DNA from: Bacteroidales bacterium
Lineage (GTDB): Bacteria; Bacteroidota; Bacteroidia; Bacteroidales; JAUNSR01
Assembly: GCA_030539115.1 (NCBI GenBank)
Contig: JAUNSR010000005.1
Location: 23,360-87,359, forward strand
DNA: 64,000 nucleotides
Reading direction: 5' to 3'
Program-made: the position numbers and the translations under genes
Shown: piece after piece, positions 58,225-64,000 of the stretch
Layout: the number at the start of each line of letters is the position of its first letter
Position numbering within the stretch: position 1 is the first letter of the stretch
The notes under the pieces: generated by a model
Databases searched by the model: none
Told to the model about the DNA's origin: nothing
The model's input: only the letters and a program-made list of their open reading frames with translations

Positions 58225-58557
58225 CGTCAATAGGATTTTGTTATACTTAATAAGAAACAACATCTAAATACTTTTGTTCGTACAATAAACTTATATCTTT
58301 AAGATGTATAATTCTTTAATGAGCGCGAAAGTATAAAATTGTTTTATATAAACAAATATATAAACTATTAATTTGTTATTAACTATTTACATAAGATAAA
58401 TGTGAATAAGTTTCATAGTTGACTTAAATCTATTGAGAGACAATAAAATAAAATAGGTCTTTTGTCTCTTTACTATCCGATTAAAGATATTATTAGAGAC
58501 AAAAGACCTATAAAAATTATTTTAAAATATAATTACATTCTAAATTTCAGAAACGGC
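58225..58557. other. Gap between ileS and the DksA-like gene
   Basis: Contains the ileS terminator (58453-58511) and otherwise AT-rich DNA that must include the DksA-like gene's promoter; no clear consensus was found. Confidence 0.5.
58453..58511 (-). terminator. Terminator of ileS
   Basis: A 17-bp perfect stem (58453-58469 with 58495-58511) with a 25-base loop; on the minus strand it is followed by TTTTATTTTATT. It lies 47 bases after the ileS stop. Confidence 0.75.
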
Positions 58558-61500
58558 TTAAGCCTTCTTGATTTCAGCATATAAATTAAATCCATCCATA
58601 TCCATTTCGTTGTCAGACAAAGAATCGGAAGTCAGCTCAATAGAATTGGCAAGCACCTGAGATGCAATGTATGACTTGAATTTTTCAATGGCAGAATCGG
58701 TATTTTCATTCTTAGAGATACGTATATTAATCTTATCTGTGATTTCAAAGCCACTTGACTTTCTAATATTTTGTATTCTGTTTACCAATTCCCTTGCTAT
58801 ACCCTCCTGACGAAGCTCCTCAGTAACCGTGATTTCCAATGCCACAGTCAATCTATCCTGATTAGCAACAAGCCATCCCGGAATATCTTCTGAAATAATC
58901 TCAACATCAGAAACAAGAACCTCAGCCAATGTACTTTCAACATCAATACTTATCCTGCCGTCTTTCTCAAACAAAGCGATATCTTCCTGAGGAAGCTGAG
59001 TTAAAACAGAGGCAAGCTGCTTCATAATCTTACCATATCTTGGACCTAACTTTTTGAAATCAGGCTTGATACGTTTAACAAGTATTCCGGCTGCATTGTC
59101 AACAAACTTAAGCTCTTTGACATTTACTTCATTAAGAACAAGCTTTTTGACAGCTTCAATATCGGCACGCTGCTGTTCATCGAGAACAGGAATCATAAGA
59201 TCGCTAAGTGGCTGACGAACTTTGATATTAACCTTTCGGCGAAGAGCAAGCACCATTGAAGTGATATCTTGTGCAGTTTGCATTCTTCTTTCCAAAGCCT
59301 TGTCAATCACTGTTTCATCAGCAACAGGGAACATTGACAAATGAACAGAAACTTCGCTCGCCCTGCCTGAAACAGAAATAAGGTCAAGATACAGCTTATC
59401 GGCAAAGAATGGCGATATCGGAGCCATCAATTTTGCAATAGTCTCAAGGCATGTATAAAGAGTTTGATATGCAGAAAGCTTATCCTTACTCATCTCACCA
59501 CCCCAGAAACGTTTACGATTAAGGCGTACATACCAGTTTGAAAGATGATCGTTTACAAAATCAGAGATAGCACGTCCCGCTTTTGTAGGCTCGTAAGTAT
59601 TGAGATTCTCGTCAACCTCTTTTATTAAAGAGTTAAGAAGAGAGATAATCCATCTGTCAATCTCAGGTCTTTCAGCCAATGGAACTTCATTTTCAGCAAA
59701 AGTAAAGCCATCGACATTTGCATAAAGAGCAAAGAAAGAATATGTATTGTAAAGAGTGCCGAAAAACTTACGACGCACCTCATCAATGCCCTCAGTATCG
59801 AATTTTAGGTTGTCCCAAGGAGAAGCATTGGTAATCATATACCATCTCAATGGGTCGGATCCGTATTTTTCAATAGTGTCAAAAGGGTCGACAGCATTGC
59901 CAAGACGCTTTGACATCTTGTTTCCGTTCTTATCGAGTACAAGACCGTTTGAGATAACAGCTTTGTAAGAAACAGAATCAAATATCATTGTTGCCAAAGC
60001 ATGCAAAGTAAAGAACCATCCCCTTGTCTGGTCGACACCCTCTGCAATAAAGTCAGCAGGGTAGACCTCTTTGCTGTCAAATATATCTTTGTTTTCAAAA
60101 GGATAGTGAATCTGAGCATAAGGCATAGCACCTGAATCAAACCAAACGTCGATAAGATCGCTTTCTCTTTTCATAGGCTTGCCATTTGGAGAAAGAAGCA
60201 CAATATCATCAACATAAGGACGGTGAAGATCAATCTTGTCGTAGTTTTCTTTAGTCATCACTCCAGGTTGGAAGGATGCAAAAGGATTAACTTCCATAAG
60301 TCCGGCTTTAACAGCTTTCTCAATTTGAGAATACAACTCCTCGACAGAACCGATGCAAAGCTCTTCGCTTCCATCTTCGGTTCTCCAGATAGGAAGAGGA
60401 GTTCCCCAGTAACGGGAACGGGACAAATTCCAATCCTGAAGATTCTCAAGCCATTTTCCGAAGCGACCTGAACCTGTTGAAGCAGGCTTCCAATTGATTG
60501 TATTGTTCAATTCAATCATTCTGTCTTTAGAAGCAGTGGTTTTGATAAACCAACTGTCCAAAGGATAGTATAAAACAGGCTTGTCTGTACGCCAACAATG
60601 AGGATAACTGTGAACATGCTTTTCAATTTTGAATGCTTTGTCGTTTTGCTTAAGCATTACTGCAATGTCGATATCCAAAGTAGCGTCATCATCCTTAAGA
60701 TTTGAATCGTAAGCATTCTTAACGTAACGGCCGGCAAACTCAGAATAAGCCTCTTTGTTTACATTTTTCTCAACAAAGTCTTTATCCAAGTCTTCAAGGC
60801 GGTAAAAACGGCCTGTCATGTCGACCATTGGCCTGCTGTTGCCATCTTTGTCAATCATCATCAAAGGAGCTATTCCGGTGGCTTTGGCAACTTTATTATC
60901 GTCAGCACCAAATGTTGGAGCGATATGTACAATACCTGTACCATCTTCAGTTGTAACAAAATCACCGCTGATCACCCTGAAAGCATCCCCCTCAGGTTTT
61001 ACCCAAGGAAGCAATTGCTCGTATTCCATTCCGACAAGATCACGACCTTTGTATTCCTTGATAACTTTATAAGGAATAAGCTTATCGCCGGGCTTGTAGT
61101 CTTCCAAAGCAATATCCTTTGCCTTTGGATTAAATAAGGATGAAAGCAAAGGCTTGGCTGCAATTACTGTAATTGGTGTTGAAGTATAAGGATTGAAACT
61201 TTGAACCGCACAATACTCTATGTTAGCCCCTACACATAATGCTGTGTTTGAAGGAAGCGTCCAAGGAGTAGTCGTCCAGGCAAGAAAATAAGCATCACCA
61301 TGCTGAGTAAGTTCGGATGAAGGATTCTTGATTTTAAACTGGGCAGTCATGGTTGTGTCTTTTACATCTCTGTAACAGCCGGGCTGATTTAGTTCATGAG
61401 AAGAAAGACCTGTACCTGCAGCAGGAGAATAAGGCTGAATAGTATAACCTTTGTATAAAAGACCTTTATTGTAAAGCTGTTTGAGCAACCACCAAAGAGT

Positions 61501-61977
61501 TTCAATATATCTGTTGTCATAAGTGATATAAGGATTTTCAAGGTCAACCCAATAACCCATCTTATGGGTCAAGTCTGTCCATTCCTTTGTATATTTCATT
61601 ACATCTTTACGGCATTCTGCATTATATTCAGCAACAGAGATAGTCTTACCGATAGCCTCTTTTGTAATGCCTAAAGATTTCTCAACGCCAAGCTCCACAG
61701 GAAGACCATGAGTATCCCAACCGGCTTTACGTTTTACGTGAAAACCTTTCATTGTCTTATAACGACAGAAAATATCTTTAATAGAGCGTGCCATTACATG
61801 GTGAATTCCGGGCATTCCGTTCGCAGAAGGAGGCCCTTCATAAAACACAAACGAGGGACAACCCTCGCGTTCTGTCATACTTTTTTGAAACACATCGTAT
61901 TTATCCCAATTCTTAAGTATCTCTTTATTAACATCAGAGAGGTTTAAGCCGGAATATTCATTAAATTTCTTACTCAT
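58558..61977 (-). CDS. ileS: Isoleucyl-tRNA synthetase
   Basis: IleS charges tRNA-Ile. The 1139-residue length and motifs fit the longer, eukaryote-like branch found in Bacteroidota. The HIGH region reads GPPSANGMPGIHHVMAR (GIHH variant). An editing (CP1) domain is present (WTTTPWTLPSNTAL, GTGIVHIAPTFGADD). The second signature is KNGNKMSKRLG. The anticodon-binding and C-terminal domains follow (SNWYVRLNRKRFWGG, RKVNIKVRQPLSDL). There is no C-terminal Cys4 zinc finger of the E. coli type. It is the first of four minus-strand genes with the DksA-like gene, lspA and DUF4296 downstream, but a terminator separates it from them. Confidence 0.97.
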   Translation of the reverse strand: MSKKFNEYSGLNLSDVNKEILKNWDKYDVFQKSMTEREGCPSFVFYEGPPSANGMPGIHHVMARSIKDIFCRYKTMKGFHVKRKAGWDTHGLPVELGVEKSLGITKEAIGKTISVAEYNAECRKDVMKYTKEWTDLTHKMGYWVDLENPYITYDNRYIETLWWLLKQLYNKGLLYKGYTIQPYSPAAGTGLSSHELNQPGCYRDVKDTTMTAQFKIKNPSSELTQHGDAYFLAWTTTPWTLPSNTALCVGANIEYCAVQSFNPYTSTPITVIAAKPLLSSLFNPKAKDIALEDYKPGDKLIPYKVIKEYKGRDLVGMEYEQLLPWVKPEGDAFRVISGDFVTTEDGTGIVHIAPTFGADDNKVAKATGIAPLMMIDKDGNSRPMVDMTGRFYRLEDLDKDFVEKNVNKEAYSEFAGRYVKNAYDSNLKDDDATLDIDIAVMLKQNDKAFKIEKHVHSYPHCWRTDKPVLYYPLDSWFIKTTASKDRMIELNNTINWKPASTGSGRFGKWLENLQDWNLSRSRYWGTPLPIWRTEDGSEELCIGSVEELYSQIEKAVKAGLMEVNPFASFQPGVMTKENYDKIDLHRPYVDDIVLLSPNGKPMKRESDLIDVWFDSGAMPYAQIHYPFENKDIFDSKEVYPADFIAEGVDQTRGWFFTLHALATMIFDSVSYKAVISNGLVLDKNGNKMSKRLGNAVDPFDTIEKYGSDPLRWYMITNASPWDNLKFDTEGIDEVRRKFFGTLYNTYSFFALYANVDGFTFAENEVPLAERPEIDRWIISLLNSLIKEVDENLNTYEPTKAGRAISDFVNDHLSNWYVRLNRKRFWGGEMSKDKLSAYQTLYTCLETIAKLMAPISPFFADKLYLDLISVSGRASEVSVHLSMFPVADETVIDKALERRMQTAQDITSMVLALRRKVNIKVRQPLSDLMIPVLDEQQRADIEAVKKLVLNEVNVKELKFVDNAAGILVKRIKPDFKKLGPRYGKIMKQLASVLTQLPQEDIALFEKDGRISIDVESTLAEVLVSDVEIISEDIPGWLVANQDRLTVALEITVTEELRQEGIARELVNRIQNIRKSSGFEITDKINIRISKNENTDSAIEKFKSYIASQVLANSIELTSDSLSDNEMDMDGFNLYAEIKKA

Positions 61978-62310
61978 ATTTTAGTTTTTCTATTTAATCC
62001 GTAAAAATTCGCCCGAAGATACAAAATATTTCTATTTAAGAAGTTGCCTGCATTTATAAAAGAGAATAAAGAGGGAAAAGTATATGTAAAAAATATTATT
62101 TATTCGGATGTATTACGATAAACGCATTACAAAATTCATAATTGCCGAGTGTTTATAAAAAGAAAAATGTCTGATTAATAAATGTACTGAAGATGACTTT
62201 AAATATGTACAAGAAATAATTATTAAACTTTGAGATTGAAAGAATCAAAGATATAATTGTATTGAAAACGACATTAATCTTAAAAAATTTAAGGCTTAAA
62301 AGATAAATGA

Positions 62311-62470
62311 CTTTTAGTTGGATTTTATTACGAGTTTCAACTACCAAACTTAAACAGTCTCTGTTCCTTTTTGCTTTTAGTTGGATTTTATTACGAGTTT
62401 AAACTATCATGCTGCAACAGCCTCTGTTCCTTTTTGCTTTTAGTTGGACTTTATTACGAATTAAAACCTT
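62311..62470. repeat. Tandem repeat, 63-bp period, about 2.5 copies
   Basis: Units begin CTTTTAGTTGGATTTTATTA at 62311 and 62374, and CTTTTAGTTGGACTTTATTA at 62437. The interval also contains a conserved CTCTGTTCCTTTTTG just before units 2 and 3. Only about 11 bases per unit vary (ACCAAACTTAA versus ATCATGCTGCA). Confidence 0.7.
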
Positions 62471-62544
62471 AAAAATATGGATATCAATATTAATTGTCTC
62501 TATTTAATAAGACATAAAAGAACTTTTAACAACAAACAAAAAAA

Positions 62545-62580
62545 TAGGGCCAACTCGACTCACGTCGCTTTGACCCTCAA
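62545..62580 (-). terminator. Terminator of the PEP-CTERM-like gene
   Basis: Imperfect hairpin AGGG-CAA-CGAC / GTCG-TTG-CCCT with an A-run at 62538-62544 (U-tract on the minus strand), 28 bases after the gene. Confidence 0.5.
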
Positions 62581-62607
62581 TCATTCAATCTAAAGCATGT
62601 ATTGTAG

Positions 62608-63027
62608 TTATCGATGCTCCTTTCTTCTTCTGTAAACATACGCGCCATATGTCGCAATACTAAAGAATAAAGCAAGGAATGCATCTTCTAATGGGACAAC
62701 TCCTGTAGCTTGAAAAGAACTTCCCGGCTTGAAAGCACTGTTTCCATTTGAAATGGAAGCTCTTGTTTGACTTGCAAACACTTCAGTAGAAGTTGTTGTA
62801 TTAAAAATACCTTGATTTGTTGATGTTGATTCGTTCCAGATTGCATCTATTGAATAACCTGCTGTTGGCAATGTTATCAAAAAACAAACTAACACAACTT
62901 TTAAGAAAGCTGAATTGACCAGACTTCTAAATATCTTTTTTGATGAAAAATCTTTTGAATTGTTTAATGAAGAAACGGAGTTACCTCTTTCTTGATTCTT
63001 TAGTATGAATAATGAACTTTCAAACAT
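62608..63027 (-). CDS. Small protein with PEP-CTERM-like C-terminal sorting signal
   Basis: The 139-residue protein has a charged N-terminus, a signal-type hydrophobic stretch (about 42-58, AFLKVVLVCFLITLPTAGYS) and a short Ser/Thr/Asn-rich middle (NESTSTNQGIFNTTTSTEV). It ends in a tripartite tail: the motif VPLEDA, a membrane helix (FLALFFSIATYGAYVY) and the basic end RRRKEHR. This motif-helix-Arg layout is that of PEP-CTERM/exosortase-type sorting signals and their bacteroidal variants. No exosortase-like gene is in the window. The true start may be downstream, since the first 35 residues are unusually charged for a signal peptide. Function is unknown. Confidence 0.7.
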   Translation of the reverse strand: MFESSLFILKNQERGNSVSSLNNSKDFSSKKIFRSLVNSAFLKVVLVCFLITLPTAGYSIDAIWNESTSTNQGIFNTTTSTEVFASQTRASISNGNSAFKPGSSFQATGVVPLEDAFLALFFSIATYGAYVYRRRKEHR

Positions 63028-63946
63028 GACCTTTAAATTAAATTAACTACAATACTTTTAATGCTTTTCTTTTTCTTTGATGGAACAAAGTTAATTATAA
63101 TTGTTTCAAAATAAAAAGCTTTTCATCAATTATTTTCTTATAAATTTTACAATATTTTAAAAATTGATAAATATTTTCTTATATTTATCTGATTTACTGC
63201 TATTTACAAATACAACTATTTATGTAATTTAGAATGTTTCTAACATTATTTTTTTCTTTATTTAGAATGTTATGTATTTATTTAGAATACAAATTGTTTT
63301 TCGATTTGTTTTTCATGGCATTATTTGGATTTATTCTATTATCCGATGCTTTATTTTACAAACTTTTCTAAATAAATGACATTTATATCATATCGTTATT
63401 TGGATTTTTTCTATTTATTAGATAATAATTAGATGATTTATCAAGGAAAAGATAAAATATTCTTCAACAATCGAACATTACATTATTTATAATTTGTCTT
63501 ATTAGTACATTTTACTTATTTAGAATACACAAGCCGCAGAAATTAAATCAGTTACTATAGATAATGGTTTTAATGGTTGATTTCATGGAATAGCTTGCAA
63601 TAAAATCTTAACTGAGGTTGTGGTATCTCAATGAATATATATATATAAAAGGATAAGGATTTGTTACGAAAGAATGCAACGTGATTGAATGAGGATAGGA
63701 AATAGTTATGATTGAATGCACGTTGATTGTATGAGGATAGGAATTAGTAGTATCTGAATAAAAATTGCTGAATTAAAATTTAAGAATTAAGATTTTACCA
63801 TTTTAGGATGTATTGATTAAAAACAGATTGCTGCCATTAAATTTTTAAAGCAAAAAAAAGCTCGGATTTTATCCGAGCTTTTTTCTATTTGAAGTGTTTC
63901 GATGAAACTTTATTCAAATTTTTAATTTATTTAAAAGTGCACTTTA
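63028..63946. other. Repeat-rich AT DNA at the right edge
   Basis: No gene is supportable. ATTTAGAAT occurs four times (63227, 63260, 63280, 63518). TTATTTGGATTT-TTCTATT occurs at 63321-63340 and 63396-63415. A 34-base unit containing ATGAGGATAGGA occurs at 63673-63706 and 63715-63748. A terminator lies at 63854-63884. Confidence 0.5.
63854..63884. terminator. Terminator near the right edge
   Basis: AAAAAAGCTCGGAT pairs with ATCCGAGCTTTTTT around a TTT loop. No plus-strand gene precedes it; it fits a minus-strand gene entering from the right. Confidence 0.75.
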
Positions 63947-64000
63947 CTAAACGTTTACTTTAATAGAAGCTTTTAATCTATTGAAGAATCTATTAAGCAG
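63947..64000 (-). CDS. Possible C-terminal end of a gene beyond the window
   Basis: On the minus strand the last 51 bases read LLNRFFNRLKASIKVNV and then a TAG stop (63947-63949). Sixty-three bases beyond lies a strong terminator, which supports a gene ending here. Seventeen codons are too few to identify it or to exclude chance. Confidence 0.35.
   Translation of the reverse strand: MLNRFFNRLKASIKVNV

Larger units (their letters stand above)
61978..62607. other. Region between ileS and the PEP-CTERM-like gene
   Basis: It should contain the ileS promoter; no TAnnTTTG match was found near the start codon, nor any T-box signal. A tandem repeat (62311-62470) and a terminator (62545-62580) are listed separately. 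A 64-codon minus-strand frame (62153-62347) is low-complexity and is not called. Confidence 0.5.

Noticed and set aside
61978..62310. T-box or other leader regulation of ileS
   Set aside because: No T-box core sequence or ordered stem set was seen, and T-boxes are not typical of this phylum.
62311..62470. CRISPR array (repeat-spacer look on the minus strand, with a GTTGAAAC-like repeat start)
   Set aside because: The putative spacers share most of their sequence (CTCTGTTCCTTTTTG), only about 11 bases vary, there are fewer than three units, and no cas gene is nearby.

Overview
The window is AT-rich chromosomal DNA of a member of the Bacteroidota, most likely order Bacteroidales. The evidence is a SusC/SusD glycan-uptake locus, a T9SS-type C-terminal sorting domain, TamL, DUF4296, DUF3078 and DUF1735-type families, a eukaryote-like IleS, and promoters of the TTG-N19..21-TAnnTTTG type. 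The flavodiiron protein, anaerobic-type (Ser) sulfatase and uptake hydrogenase suggest an anaerobe that meets some oxygen.

Layout. 0.5-14 kb: mltG; two near-identical tRNA-Ser(GCU) genes about 8 kb apart, each with its own promoter and terminator; a KilA-N gene broken by a stop codon; secreted or envelope proteins (a beta-barrel, a CotH/discoidin protein with a T9SS signal, an SGNH hydrolase, a beta-helix protein, a YD-repeat protein); an orphan ATP-grasp-like protein; and a FucO-like alcohol dehydrogenase. 14-26.5 kb: a self-contained [NiFe]-hydrogenase locus. On the minus strand run hypC-hypD-hypE-hyaA-hyaB-hyaC-hyaD-AMMECR1. Divergently on the plus strand run hypF-hypA-hypB. All six Hyp maturation factors, both structural subunits, the cytochrome b anchor and the endopeptidase are present. 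26.6-41.5 kb: a small hypothetical gene, a flavodiiron protein, DUF3078, pyrG, yidC, an ABC-F ATPase, tsaC, a ClC/CBS channel and a sulfatase. 41.7-49.6 kb: a polysaccharide-utilisation operon (IPT/NHL lipoprotein, SusC, SusD, DUF1735-type lipoprotein) convergent with the sulfatase. 50.4-52.6 kb: an unknown lipoprotein, then a gene-poor stretch ending at tRNA-Arg(UCU). 52.6-62 kb: housekeeping and envelope genes (tamL, an rRNA methyltransferase, a small coupled gene, DUF4296, lspA, a DksA-like gene, ileS). 62-64 kb: tandem repeats, a small protein with a PEP-CTERM-like C-terminus, and repeat-rich AT DNA.

How the genes work together. The hydrogenase is predicted to oxidise H2 outside the inner membrane and pass electrons through HyaC to the quinone pool. 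Its small subunit carries all six cysteines of the proximal cluster known from oxygen-tolerant enzymes. HypA/HypB insert nickel and HypC/D/E/F build Fe(CN)2CO. Here HypB is continuous with a C-terminal SAM-methyltransferase-like domain, which I consider the most unusual gene in the window. The SusCD locus plus the sulfatase predicts import and desulfation of a sulfated glycan, but no glycoside hydrolase lies in the window.

Other points of interest are a tandem element at the left edge that folds as a three-way junction with a compensatory base change, a perfect 25-bp inverted repeat after the unknown lipoprotein, and a triple TTTGTTGCATACTTT repeat beside tRNA-Arg. All family assignments come from reading motifs; no database search was run.
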